Shown: positions 43,279 through 53,269, counted from the stretch's first letter. The stretch: 64,000 nucleotides of DNA from Tritrichomonas musculus (GCA_039105265.1 JAPFFF010000042.1:124001-188000); one strand, 5' to 3'. Translations and numbers: made by a program. The notes: generated from the sequence alone by a model not told the origin.

Positions 43279-46200
43279 ATGACAAAACTAGAAGATACAC
43301 CAACACCAAAATTATATGAACTCCTGAGCCTGATTGTAAATGAAGAGATCACAGAAGAAGATGACTTTTTTGTTAACAAGAACGATCTCATAGAAACTAT
43401 TGCATATGAAATTTGTGATCATGGTTACGATGGTGACAACATTTATGAAGCTATGTTCTGGTTCATGAAAGGTATAGAGCAAAATGAAAAAGCAAAAGTA
43501 ACAAACCAAAATAAAGAAGTGCCCGCGAAAGATGAAATTCCCCAAGCGCCACCTCCAAAAGATATACCACGATACATTGACAATAATGATAACTACTTTT
43601 TGAAGAACTTGAAGAACAACATATGGAGGAATACCACGAAAGATGATTCATTTGTTAAGATCACTTATAACGATTTCATCAAGCTCAAAGACGAACAAGA
43701 AAAAATAGTGGACGCAATTATGAAGAAACTTTATGATTCACCAGAGGAGTGGCACATCAATTTCGAACAACTTACGAACCGCGGTAGAGATTTACTATTT
43801 CCTGCTCTTCATAATTTCTTCAACACTATTGTCAAGAACTTCTCTGTCACAAATCAATACAAACTCAGATTCAAAGTTAATAATGAATGGCGGACTTTAC
43901 CTTTGACACCAGAAGCTTTTAACAAACTAATGGAAAACTTTACTAAGAAGCACTTTATATTTGACATGGATGATGTAAAACCTGAGTACTTTTATGAGAA
44001 AGGTAGCATGGAACTCCCAGAATGGTCTCTCTTTTCTCAACTCATCTTCAGTAAAACCAAAAATGTAAAAAGTAATGCTGATCCTGGTGGTTCTTTCTTT
44101 CAATTCTTAGTCAAAGATAGCTGCCCACAAGAGATAGTAAAATGCCTGACTCGCCTACAAATTTTCGACACTCTTGCTAACTACAAAGGTAAACAACGAA
44201 AAGAACTCGATGACTGCTGCTTCATATATGCTCTTCAACAAATAGGGTGCTATGATGATGAAACACTTAATAAAATGCGACTAAGAATCAACAACAGATA
44301 TCTCTCCAATTCTGCTATCAACAATCTATGTCAAGAATTTAAGATCCACATCAGTGTTTCATTCATTAATGAAGACGCGAATTCCAAAAACAATAAGAAA
44401 TCAATAGGGAAGAATTCATACATAGGAGTCGAGAAAGCAGAACCAAATCGTACTCACAAATTCAACATTTACGAGAAACACTACTTTATTGAAGAGCTGA
44501 CACCATTTTCTACATACTACATTTCTCATCTCGCAGAGCTTTCACCGGACAAGGCTAACATGGAGTACAACAGCAATCATTGGAGGAAGGCAAGACATTT
44601 CATTAGTTCTTCCAATTTAGTGAGGGCATTGATGAAGAACAATTATTTTCGTCCATTAAATTTCGGAGACGGTTGTATTCTCAAAACTATTTTCAATAAT
44701 GATATCAAGAAGGATGTCACAGGAATTAATCTTGATTATGACGAACAATCCTACACACAACTTATTAAACCAAAAACAATGAAGAAGAAGACAATTGAAA
44801 TCAATGATAAAAAGAGTTATTGGTACTGCGATTCTGAAGCTGACACTTCTGGAGACATTCATCGCCCATACATGTTCGTTCTTCAGTCCAAAGATGGTAC
44901 AATAACTAAAACATTTAAAGGAGAAAATTGTAGTGTTTCATTTCTGGATTTCCTTCCTGATTTCTCTGTAGTGTACTTTCACAATCTTGCTTACGACATT
45001 AGATTTCTTTGTTCATATGGCATAATGAAGTCTGTCATTAAAGGAAACAAATTTATGAAAGGCACAATTGTCTACAAATCTAAAACACTCTATTTCCGTG
45101 ACACACTTCCTATTCTCTCATGTAAGTTATCACAATTACCATCAATGTTTAATCTCGATAGTGGACAGAAAGAAGTTTTCCCCTACAAATATTACACCAT
45201 GGAGAGACTCAAGAAGAATGTTGGCGTGATTAATGAAGCAGGAGAAAATGAAGATAAGAGATGGACCGAAGAAACAAAACAACAATTCCGCCACAACTTA
45301 GACATTATTGGCTGTCGTCTCTCTGATACCACATTTGACATGTACAAGTATGCAGAATTCTATTGCACCCAAGACGTGAACATTTTACGACAAGGCTTTA
45401 ATAAATTCAGAGATGGTTTCATTAAAGATTTCAATATAGATCCTTTCAACTTTGTCTCCATTTCTTCTCTCGCTAATGAAGTTTTCAATAACAAAGTTTA
45501 TTATGATCACGACTTATATAAATTAGGTGGTGTCCCTCGTTACTTTTGTTCACATGCTATTTACGGTGGGAGATGCATGACTGCTTACAACAAGAAATGG
45601 CACACACAAAAGAAGTTATGCGATTTCGATGCAGTATCTTTGTATCCGTCTGCTATGGCACGCTTATATACCGTAAGTGGCACTCCTAAAGTTATTGAAA
45701 AAGAGAATCTCAATATGGAATTCCTCTCTAAGCAAAGTGCTTATGTTGTCGAAATTGAGGTCACAAAAGTAAACAAACATTACCCTTTCCCATTGTTAGT
45801 TCGCAAAGTTAATGGACTGAACTTAAATGATGACAGAATAGGGAATGGAGAGCCCGTGAAGATGATCGTTGATAATATTTACCTTGAAGATCTCATTAAT
45901 TTCCAGAAGATAGAGTTTACATTACTGAGAGGATACTACTGGGACGGTAAGAAAGATTACACAATTCAAAAAATCATTAGGGAAATCTTCAATAAGAGAC
46001 TCGAATACAAGAAGCAAAAAAATCCATTACAGAACTTATACAAACTTATCATGAACAGCTGCTATGGTAAAACTATTGAGAGGCCCACAGATAAAGAGTT
46101 CAAGTATTTGTATGAAGGAGATGAATTAGAGAAGTATTGGAAGAAGAATTGCATGAAGATCAAAGAAGATGTCCAACTTCATAACTCAAAACTACATGCA

Positions 46201-46806
46201 TTAAAAGTACTCAAGCCTATAGACGATCATTTTAATTTCTCATTACTAGGCATACAAGTTCTATCCATGAGTAAGAGAATCATGAATGAAGTTATGTGTC
46301 TGGCCTACGATATAGGATGTCACATATACTACCAAGATTGTGACTCGATGCATATAGAAGTTAATGATTTGCCAAAATTAGTTGAATCATATAGAGAAAA
46401 ATATGGTAGAGAATTAATAGGCAGCAATTTAGGACAATTCCACTCAGATTTTCCTACAATTAACAATCATGATGAGATGCCAGTTGCTGTTGAAAGCTAT
46501 TTCCTCATGAAGAAGATGTACATTGATAAGTTACAAGATAGTACCGGTGATGTTGACTACTTTATTAGAGGCAAAGGTCTAACATTAGCGAGTATCAAAC
46601 ATGCAGCAAAATCAGAGTATAACAATGATTATATGAAATTATATGGAGAAATTTATAATGGAAAAGCACAAATGTTCGATCTTACTAAAGGTCAACCATG
46701 TTTCAAATTTAATTCCAACATGACAATCTCAACTTTGAACAAATTTGCGAGAACAATAAAGGTTAAATATGAAGAAGGCAAACGTGAAAACTATTTTCTT
46801 TCTTAA
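43279..46806 (+). CDS. polB: Protein-primed DNA polymerase B with OTU-like N-terminal domain
   Basis: About 1175 residues from ATG 43279. Exonuclease motif I is YWYCDSEADTSG near 513, followed by YFHNLAYDIRFLC and FYCTQDVNILR; polymerase motif A is DFDAVSLYPSAM near 780, motif B IMNSCYGKT near 924 and motif C YYQDCDSMHI near 1017. The N-terminal region has LDDCCFIYALQQIG near 311 and YEKHYFIEE further on, which match the Cys and His segments of the OTU-like domain seen in element B. The tail matches the partial polymerase of element A. It replicates the element from protein-capped ends. Confidence 0.92.
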   Translation: MTKLEDTPTPKLYELLSLIVNEEITEEDDFFVNKNDLIETIAYEICDHGYDGDNIYEAMFWFMKGIEQNEKAKVTNQNKEVPAKDEIPQAPPPKDIPRYIDNNDNYFLKNLKNNIWRNTTKDDSFVKITYNDFIKLKDEQEKIVDAIMKKLYDSPEEWHINFEQLTNRGRDLLFPALHNFFNTIVKNFSVTNQYKLRFKVNNEWRTLPLTPEAFNKLMENFTKKHFIFDMDDVKPEYFYEKGSMELPEWSLFSQLIFSKTKNVKSNADPGGSFFQFLVKDSCPQEIVKCLTRLQIFDTLANYKGKQRKELDDCCFIYALQQIGCYDDETLNKMRLRINNRYLSNSAINNLCQEFKIHISVSFINEDANSKNNKKSIGKNSYIGVEKAEPNRTHKFNIYEKHYFIEELTPFSTYYISHLAELSPDKANMEYNSNHWRKARHFISSSNLVRALMKNNYFRPLNFGDGCILKTIFNNDIKKDVTGINLDYDEQSYTQLIKPKTMKKKTIEINDKKSYWYCDSEADTSGDIHRPYMFVLQSKDGTITKTFKGENCSVSFLDFLPDFSVVYFHNLAYDIRFLCSYGIMKSVIKGNKFMKGTIVYKSKTLYFRDTLPILSCKLSQLPSMFNLDSGQKEVFPYKYYTMERLKKNVGVINEAGENEDKRWTEETKQQFRHNLDIIGCRLSDTTFDMYKYAEFYCTQDVNILRQGFNKFRDGFIKDFNIDPFNFVSISSLANEVFNNKVYYDHDLYKLGGVPRYFCSHAIYGGRCMTAYNKKWHTQKKLCDFDAVSLYPSAMARLYTVSGTPKVIEKENLNMEFLSKQSAYVVEIEVTKVNKHYPFPLLVRKVNGLNLNDDRIGNGEPVKMIVDNIYLEDLINFQKIEFTLLRGYYWDGKKDYTIQKIIREIFNKRLEYKKQKNPLQNLYKLIMNSCYGKTIERPTDKEFKYLYEGDELEKYWKKNCMKIKEDVQLHNSKLHALKVLKPIDDHFNFSLLGIQVLSMSKRIMNEVMCLAYDIGCHIYYQDCDSMHIEVNDLPKLVESYREKYGRELIGSNLGQFHSDFPTINNHDEMPVAVESYFLMKKMYIDKLQDSTGDVDYFIRGKGLTLASIKHAAKSEYNNDYMKLYGEIYNGKAQMFDLTKGQPCFKFNSNMTISTLNKFARTIKVKYEEGKRENYFLS

Positions 46807-46835
46807 TTTTTTATTTCACATATACATATCAAGAC

Positions 46836-47609
46836 ATGAGCAGGATTAGATGGAATACACAAATGGTAGCAGAAGAGTTAGCCAAAGAAAATTGTATATT
46901 AATAAGTAAATACGAAAGAGGTGACAAGAGAATAACATACACATATGAGGGACAACAATATACCGTAAGATTTGATGACTGGAAATGTAAAAAGAGACCA
47001 TCAAGACCACATTTATCAGGTGGCAATAGGATCACTAAAGAACATACAAAATGGAATAACAAAAGTGTAAATGAATTATTGATGAAAGATGATTGTGAGT
47101 TAGCAGATGAGTATCACAATACAAAACAAAGAATCAGATACAAATACAACAACTCTTATTACTGGACTACACTAGATGACTGGATTAATCACAATTCAAG
47201 GCCACATAATTATTACCAGCCTTTAGAAAAACAATTTAGAGAGTATTTAGAGAGCAACAACATTGAATTCACAACACAGAAAACATATGAAGATCTCAAA
47301 AGCGCTAAGAATTATAAACTACGATTTGACTTTTATTTATCGCAATTAGATTTGTTAGTAGAGATGGACGATAGAAGTCATAGAAGTGATGATGAACAAG
47401 TGAAAAATGGTAAGTTGAAAGATCAATACTGTATAGAACATAAGTTAAAACTATTGAGGATTGACGAAACAACTCCCACATCTGAATATGAAGAAGCTAT
47501 AAAACAAATGACAGAACAAGATTTGTACGTACTTAGATATGGCAGACTCTATCAAAACTATAATGGAAAATACAAAGAAGATATCATAAATGAGCAACAT
47601 CAAAAATAA
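46836..47609 (+). CDS. PD-(D/E)XK homing-type endonuclease (DUF559/Vsr-like)
   Basis: 257 residues. The C-terminal domain has YKLRFDFYLSQLDLLVEMDD at about 160-179 followed by RSH, GKLKDQYC and LKLLRIDETTP, the Asp, Glu-x-Asp and downstream Lys layout of Vsr/DUF559-type nucleases. The N-terminal half carries two repeats of a DNA-binding-like module: W-x4-V-x2-L-x4-C-x-L-x4-Y, then I-x-Y-x-Y, a dW and an RP. Such free-standing enzymes are known to cut DNA and spread themselves. It sits between polymerase and integrase, where element A has nothing. Confidence 0.75.
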   Translation: MSRIRWNTQMVAEELAKENCILISKYERGDKRITYTYEGQQYTVRFDDWKCKKRPSRPHLSGGNRITKEHTKWNNKSVNELLMKDDCELADEYHNTKQRIRYKYNNSYYWTTLDDWINHNSRPHNYYQPLEKQFREYLESNNIEFTTQKTYEDLKSAKNYKLRFDFYLSQLDLLVEMDDRSHRSDDEQVKNGKLKDQYCIEHKLKLLRIDETTPTSEYEEAIKQMTEQDLYVLRYGRLYQNYNGKYKEDIINEQHQK

Positions 47610-47671
47610 AGAGCACAGATGATTATCATTAAAAAAGTTCATCATTATTTTTCTTTTCACGAGTCATGTTT

Positions 47672-48802
47672 TTAACCATACATCTTCTTTAATCTATATC
47701 TCGGTACTACTTGCTCATTATTTTTGTCATCTCTCACTCTATACAAACCATCTTCATAACCAACTACAAAATGTTCTCCAGGCTGTATAACCCTTCTTCT
47801 TTTCATCATTGTATCTTTAGGATTGTAGACCTTTACATTAGTCCCATTTTCTAATTTCCAATCTTTTCTGTTCATAATTTCATAGTTCTCTTGTACGATC
47901 TTCCTTACTATGAATTCTTCAAGGTCCGCATCATCTTGCACCATCTTTGGAGTTACATCAAATCCTGCATACTTAGATAGAGTCTTGTGTGGGCTATTGT
48001 TGTACTGCCAAACTATTTCACTCATAATGTTCGGCGTAATTCTTTCTACTTTCATTAAGTAAGCCATATCACGAATAGTACGTATAACTCTATCTATGAT
48101 TCCCAATGATGAATGCAAAGGTTCTGTATGCCCTCCCACTTTTTGTCTTCTCACTTTTTCAAACTTAATTCTTTGTGGAAAATCATAGTAAACATTTATA
48201 GCCTCCTCAGAGAAGAAAGCTTTTTCTGCATCCCCTATTAAATTCTCAACATATAGATTATCAAAGTCTACCATATCACCAAGAGCATTAATAAATACCT
48301 GCGCTGATTTGATTTCCCTAGTTATGACTCTATTACCGTTATTCACTGCTACATTCACAGGTCTAGCAAATAAGTAACGAGTATTAATGTTGATAGCAAT
48401 AAGGTACACAATATCCTGAGTCTGCATCAAGTCTATCAAGTATGTATATCTACTAGTGACAGAGTGCAGCTGAAACTTTTTGATGTTCTCCTTTAATGGA
48501 AAATTATTACTGTGGATCTCTTCTGTGTTCTTCCTAAGTCTACTCTCTAATTCTTGTAACCTTGCTACCTTATTTTTGGACTTGAATCCTATGAGGTTAT
48601 TAATTGGTGGCTCCTCTAATAAATCACCATATTTTCTGATATACCTTTTCTCATATTCTTTATACCAATTATCTAGCTTCCTCTTTGTGGGCCTAAAGTT
48701 TTGCATAAGTAAGTTAAATTCGTTGTAGGTAAGCTTTTTAGGGTTTTCATTTACGAGCTGCTCTATTCTTACACCTTCAAATGCTGACGAAAACACATTC
48801 AT
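47672..48802 (-). CDS. Polinton integrase, retroviral-type, A/D lineage
   Basis: About 376 residues from ATG 48802 (MNVFSSAFEGVRIEQLVNEN), chosen because frames further upstream overlap the divergent gene. The core has RYTYLIDLM, the strand block LIAININTRYLFA, LIGDAEKAFFSEEA, the block SSLGIIDRVIRTIRDMAYLM and YNNSPHKTLSKYAGFDVTP. The C-terminal domain has VKVYNPKDTMMKRRRVIQPG and VPRYRLKKMYG. It is collinear with the element A enzyme over the core and tail but lacks about 150 N-terminal residues found there. Confidence 0.9.
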   Translation of the reverse strand: MNVFSSAFEGVRIEQLVNENPKKLTYNEFNLLMQNFRPTKRKLDNWYKEYEKRYIRKYGDLLEEPPINNLIGFKSKNKVARLQELESRLRKNTEEIHSNNFPLKENIKKFQLHSVTSRYTYLIDLMQTQDIVYLIAININTRYLFARPVNVAVNNGNRVITREIKSAQVFINALGDMVDFDNLYVENLIGDAEKAFFSEEAINVYYDFPQRIKFEKVRRQKVGGHTEPLHSSLGIIDRVIRTIRDMAYLMKVERITPNIMSEIVWQYNNSPHKTLSKYAGFDVTPKMVQDDADLEEFIVRKIVQENYEIMNRKDWKLENGTNVKVYNPKDTMMKRRRVIQPGEHFVVGYEDGLYRVRDDKNNEQVVPRYRLKKMYG

Positions 48803-48822
48803 ACTTTTTATTTCAACTAAAA

Positions 48823-49053
48823 ATGTCAATGACGTTACCCCCACTCCGAAGACCACATCAGAGAAGTACATTTGCAACTCAAACATTAAAACAGATCAAC
48901 AGTAGACTTCAATATTACAGACGAGTTCTTAATACACCTATGCCCGAAGATGAGAAAGGAATTATGAAAAGACAGAAATTACAAGCCAAATATGAGAGAG
49001 ATATGAGAGTTAGAAGATTATTAAACCGAGCAATTTCTAATTATTATTCATGA
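48823..49053 (+). CDS. Small basic conserved Polinton protein
   Basis: About 76 residues from ATG 48823 (MSMTLPPLRRPHQRSTFATQ). The protein is strongly basic and helical, with RSTFATQTLKQINSRLQYYR and KYERDMRVRRLLNRAISNYY. It matches the protein at 1953-2168 in element A, also beside the integrase. Its start is 20 bases from the divergent integrase start. Probable nucleic-acid binding or virion core role, unproven. Confidence 0.7.
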   Translation: MSMTLPPLRRPHQRSTFATQTLKQINSRLQYYRRVLNTPMPEDEKGIMKRQKLQAKYERDMRVRRLLNRAISNYYS

Positions 49054-49080
49054 GCATTTTTGTTTCTTGTTGGTTATTAA

Positions 49081-49647
49081 ATGTCTAACACTCTTCGCCA
49101 AGCTAGAATTTTATCAAGTGAGAATGACGCTAGTGTAAAACAAGAGCAGAACACAAATGTTAACATAAAAATAACTCCTAACAAAAGTACTCAACCTCCT
49201 AATCCACCACAAGTTACATATCCTCAAGTGTCTCCAGTAAATTTTACTTCACAGACGACACCATCAGCATTTCCATCAGTACAAGCAACAAGCAGAGGTA
49301 TAGCAGATTTGGGCACTGAACTTGATTCACTTGAGAAGAAAAACAAATTTCTAGAAATGCTGGTTGCCATGTATGAAACAAATCCTCTGAAAATCAATAG
49401 TTATGTAGTTTGTGATAGTAAATTGCTGATGAACATGATTAAACTTTTAACAGATGCCGACAAAATAGAGTTAGTATTAGATGAGTCAGATGTTGGGTGT
49501 GGGTGTAGCGGCGCCAATAGTAAGTTCATCAAGATCGACAAAATTCTGGTATACAAAAATAACAAAGCTGAAGATCTAAAGTATGGTTATAACGAAATCT
49601 ATACACAATTTATAAGATATGGTGTGAGCTTGAAGATTGTAGTGTAA
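49081..49647 (+). CDS. Conserved protein with DVGCGC motif
   Basis: 188 residues from an ATTAAATG start. It has MSNTLRQARILSSENDASVK, a Pro/Thr linker, LGTELDSLEKKNKFLEMLVA, YVVCDSKLLMNMIKLLTDAD and DESDVGCGCSGANSKFIKID. It matches the element A protein at 12654-13295 throughout and the element B protein at 28522 over the C-terminal domain. Function is unknown. Confidence 0.78.
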   Translation: MSNTLRQARILSSENDASVKQEQNTNVNIKITPNKSTQPPNPPQVTYPQVSPVNFTSQTTPSAFPSVQATSRGIADLGTELDSLEKKNKFLEMLVAMYETNPLKINSYVVCDSKLLMNMIKLLTDADKIELVLDESDVGCGCSGANSKFIKIDKILVYKNNKAEDLKYGYNEIYTQFIRYGVSLKIVV

Positions 49648-49706
49648 GCAATGAAAAAAAACAATGATAGTAACCATGAATGATAACAACCATGAATGAA
49701 TGCCTC

Positions 49707-52223
49707 TCACGATTTGAATAATGCTAGTGTATGTTCATTTATTTTTGCACTTACTTTTCCAACTATTGATTGCTGAATGCGTAGAGTCATAGCATAATCC
49801 TCATCTAAGATCCTGCCATCATACAACAGCACATCTCCTACAGCATAAATGTTAGCATCATCAACATAGAAAAGGTAGTCTCCATGTGTAGCAAAAGTTA
49901 TATTACCGTTTTCTTCATCCACATTAGTAACAACACCAACAAACTCTTTCCATGATCCATCTATGACTACAGAACATATACAATCAGTACTGTCTGTTGC
50001 TGATGATGAAATCCAAACACAGCTTCGTCGCGAGGGCTCGCAGCTACTGGCATTCTCTCTCTTGTACACATGACCTGACATAAACACTGGTTTTCCAACT
50101 TTGAAGTCAGATATTTCTTCCCCAGCTTCTATAGGTGCGAGATGTGTAATAGTTGTGCTGTTTCCATATTCCTTCAACATTGATTCATAAACAACAGGAT
50201 CTTGAGGGTTATAATCTACCTTTTTTGTCAATTCATGATCTATAATTTTTGTGGAGTACACAGTTTTTGACTCCGATGCTGGTTCATTAACAATGTAGAA
50301 ATCTTTTACTTTTAATGAGGTTCTTCCGTTATAGTCATCAGATATAACATTATAAGACACCCAGAATGTATCAAATGAGTCACTTCTGATTTCGTAAATT
50401 CCTGGATCCATAGGTTCGAAACTAGTACTGAAGCCTTTATATTTCTTAGTTCCATCAGCATTGGTAGCATCAATATATACATTAGTAGCATCCCATAGCG
50501 CATTAATGTCTTTAACACAGTATTTCTCATTTTTGATTTCTATCTCAATTGGTGTCATCTTGTCAAAATCAATATTGATAACATTTGTTTTTGCATTTTC
50601 TACATCAGTTTTGAGTGCATAAGGTTCTAGATCAACAGTAGGTATTTCAGTTTTCAGAGCATAAGGTTCGAGATCAACAGTAGGAATATCACTTTTCAAA
50701 GCACAATCACTATTACGTACTTCTTCAAGATAATTTTCTGGAATATAACACTCTCTGCCATTATAAGTTGATTTCACTAATTTTACGTTAATACGGTACT
50801 CAAAAGCGTAAGAAATAAGATCATACATGCTATCATGTATATACAATATTTTTAGGTTACGACAACCATAAAACATACTTTCACACGACAAAGGTGTAAC
50901 TGCAGCTGTTGTGATTATGTTTGAAATATCTAGTATTTCTATAACTTCACAACTAGAAATTAGATCGTTAATCTTTTCCACATTCCTCGAATAAAACATA
51001 GATAAATCAAGTTCCTTTAGTTTGCGGCAGCTTATGTACATCCACAAGAAGCGTGTACATAAATTATTACTATATCTCTTATCAAATTTTATAGTCTCCA
51101 GGTTATAACATTTATTTGCAAAATCTGAACAAGTTTCAACATTGGAAATATCAAAGTTGGTAAGATCTATATGAACTACAGTTTTAGAACAATTTCCAAA
51201 AGTTGCTAAAGAAGTTATATCTCTACCATTGAAATCAGTAGCAACAGAGATACTTGCAGGACAATTAGTGTTAAGCCGAATATTACCAAACTTAACAACC
51301 TTATCATTGTAAACTATACTTGGAACAAACTTTGTTAACTTCGCTACTGTTTCTAGAGTTGTGATTCTACCATCACTAACATTATAAGTATAATCTCCAT
51401 AAGTAAAAACATTTTTTGTGATAGTCTTTACAAACAATATTGTAGTTTCACTCTCTACATTACACTTGATATAGCCAACTTTGTCACTCTCATAAGCAAC
51501 ATAATCAGCTGTATCTTCTATTTTTACATATACTTCTTTGTCATTTATGCTTACATTATGTGAAACAGTGAAAGAGGTAGTAGTTCCATCTTCAAACACA
51601 GCCTTTATAGCTAGAGTGCAATCTTTCCTGTTATATATTTCATTCTTTTCTTGGTCATACGCAAATAATTTATCTTCAACCAGTTTTACAGTAGGCACAG
51701 CAACATCATTAGTGGTATCATGTTGTGAGTTTATTATTGTTGGTAATTCAGTTTTGAGTGCATATGGAGTAAGATCAACAGTAGGGATTTCAGTTTTGAG
51801 TGCATACTTCTCTTCGGCAACTTCTTTGGTCTCATACTTATTAAACTCATATGCTAGTTCATCTTCGTCAACAAATTTCTCTTCTACTTGTGCTGCGGTA
51901 TAATGATCTTCTGCTAATTCAGTTTTTAGAACATATGGACTCAAATCTACTGTAACAATTTCATCTTTCTTCACATATGGAGTAAGGTCTGGTATTTCAT
52001 CTTTCTTGGCATATATGGTCATGTCTTTATTTTCAACAGCTGCGATTCTCTCTTCATGATTTACAAGCTGTGATTTTATAGAAATTCCTCCAAGAATCAT
52101 ATCTCCATCAACAATAACATCATCTTTAACATATATAGATTCATAGTCAGTGTTGTTGTTTCCAGAATTGCTACATACAAAGGCACCATCCTCAACATTT
52201 TTCTTTGTTAGTATTCCTGTCAT
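49707..52223 (-). CDS. Fibre-like protein carrying a BspA-like (DUF285) domain
   Basis: 838 residues. The N-terminal 200 residues hold repeats of YALKTEIPTVDLTPYALKTE, the same shaft type as in element A, plus a shared AAQVEEKFVDEDELAYEFNK block. Residues about 310-470 hold a BspA-like leucine-rich repeat region (HIDLTNFDISNVETCSDF, KLKELDLSMFYSRNVEKI, CESMFYGCRNLKILYI). A second shaft segment follows, then the knob-like C-terminal domain shared with 12196-12657. BspA-like proteins of trichomonads are surface adhesins, so this fibre may bind cell surfaces; that is inference. Confidence 0.75.
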   Translation of the reverse strand: MTGILTKKNVEDGAFVCSNSGNNNTDYESIYVKDDVIVDGDMILGGISIKSQLVNHEERIAAVENKDMTIYAKKDEIPDLTPYVKKDEIVTVDLSPYVLKTELAEDHYTAAQVEEKFVDEDELAYEFNKYETKEVAEEKYALKTEIPTVDLTPYALKTELPTIINSQHDTTNDVAVPTVKLVEDKLFAYDQEKNEIYNRKDCTLAIKAVFEDGTTTSFTVSHNVSINDKEVYVKIEDTADYVAYESDKVGYIKCNVESETTILFVKTITKNVFTYGDYTYNVSDGRITTLETVAKLTKFVPSIVYNDKVVKFGNIRLNTNCPASISVATDFNGRDITSLATFGNCSKTVVHIDLTNFDISNVETCSDFANKCYNLETIKFDKRYSNNLCTRFLWMYISCRKLKELDLSMFYSRNVEKINDLISSCEVIEILDISNIITTAAVTPLSCESMFYGCRNLKILYIHDSMYDLISYAFEYRINVKLVKSTYNGRECYIPENYLEEVRNSDCALKSDIPTVDLEPYALKTEIPTVDLEPYALKTDVENAKTNVINIDFDKMTPIEIEIKNEKYCVKDINALWDATNVYIDATNADGTKKYKGFSTSFEPMDPGIYEIRSDSFDTFWVSYNVISDDYNGRTSLKVKDFYIVNEPASESKTVYSTKIIDHELTKKVDYNPQDPVVYESMLKEYGNSTTITHLAPIEAGEEISDFKVGKPVFMSGHVYKRENASSCEPSRRSCVWISSSATDSTDCICSVVIDGSWKEFVGVVTNVDEENGNITFATHGDYLFYVDDANIYAVGDVLLYDGRILDEDYAMTLRIQQSIVGKVSAKINEHTLALFKS
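50000..50055. other. GC-rich in-frame insert in the element D fibre
   Basis: About 40 bases with G+C far above the surroundings, encoding NASSCEPSRRSCVW on the minus strand. The collinear element A ORF reads straight across (KYNKETKRFISSTATDS). It resembles the GC-rich insert of the element A fibre in composition but not in place. Confidence 0.5.
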
Positions 52224-52900
52224 TTGATATAAAAAGAAAAGTCCAACAACAATGATACTTACAATAGCAACTTACATGAATGATATCTACACTACTGATT
52301 TTCATCAATGCTACCTACAATATTGACTTTCATGAATGATATTTACACATCTGAGAAAGAGAAATGGTAGTGGTAAAAATGAAATCTCAAAAAACTATTC
52401 CCTATACTGATTTTCATAATTACTACCAACAATATTGAAACCTACATGTGATATTCTATTCCAGACTTCCGAGAAACTACTCTCACTATCAAATGACCTC
52501 ATTTAATACTCCTACCGCATACTGATTTTTGATATTTACACTACTAACTCGGAAGGTTTGTCAAGAATAGTAAAACAGAAATTTGATAAGTAGAATAACA
52601 AAACAGAGAATTGATAAGTAGAGTAACAATTATGAAAATCAATATTGTAGGTATCATTGATGAAAATCAGAAATGAGAATAGCATTGATGAAAATCATTC
52701 CTGAGAGTATCATTGATGAAAGTCAGTACTGAGAATAGCAATTATGAAAATCAGAAATGAGAGTATCAGAGATGAAGATCAGAAATGAGAATAGCAAAAA
52801 TAGATGTCAGTATTGCAGGTATCATGTGCGAAAGTCAGTATTGCAGGTACCATGTGCGAAAGTCAGTATTGCAGGTATCATTTATGATTATCGATAGTGC
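52224..52900. repeat. Intergenic short-repeat region of element D
   Basis: About 680 bases without a gene. The left part has imperfect copies of ACTGATTTTCAT and CTACAATATTGA words; the right part (52620-52890) has repeated GATGAAAATCAGAAATGAGA-like and GAAAGTCAGTATTGCAGGTA units, roughly 27-30 bp long, at least six in number and diverged. The words on the two sides are complementary, so the region could fold. Confidence 0.7.
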
Positions 52901-52901
52901 T

Positions 52902-53234
52902 TCAATATTCTAATTTCAGAAATAGTGTAAAGTTATCTGGCTCAATAATGTTACCATTCGTGTCTGTGAACCATACTTTAAACTGCCTTTTCGTACCTAC
53001 AAATTCATATTTTCTATTATCATCAGGAGGTACAACATTAGCATACCACACTAGAGAATCACAATACTCATCTCTCTGTATAAAGCTACAATGAATTTCA
53101 GTTTCGCCATCAAGATATCCTTTACAAGTTGCACGACAGTATTGAAAGGAAATATATCTTTTGTTTAAGCTGCTTGTAAATTCTGATGGTAAATTATTGA
53201 TGTAGTCTTTGGTGATGTAGTAAGTTTTGACCAT
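52902..53234 (-). CDS. Minor-capsid-like small beta protein
   Basis: 110 residues from ATG 53234 (MVKTYYITKDYINNLPSEFT). The end, RKYEFVGTKRQFKVWFTDTN then GNIIEPDNF, matches the proteins at 7264 (element A) and 17082 (fragment C). The middle block EIHCSFIQRDEYCDSLVWYA corresponds to MLHASFVERDNFLDSFICFT of element A. It lies between the fibre and the Ca-loop gene, again next to the fibre. A vertex or fibre-base role is plausible but not shown. Confidence 0.65.
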   Translation of the reverse strand: MVKTYYITKDYINNLPSEFTSSLNKRYISFQYCRATCKGYLDGETEIHCSFIQRDEYCDSLVWYANVVPPDDNRKYEFVGTKRQFKVWFTDTNGNIIEPDNFTLFLKLEY

Positions 53235-53269
53235 TTTTATGAAAAAGAAAAGAAATTATCGTTGCTTCT

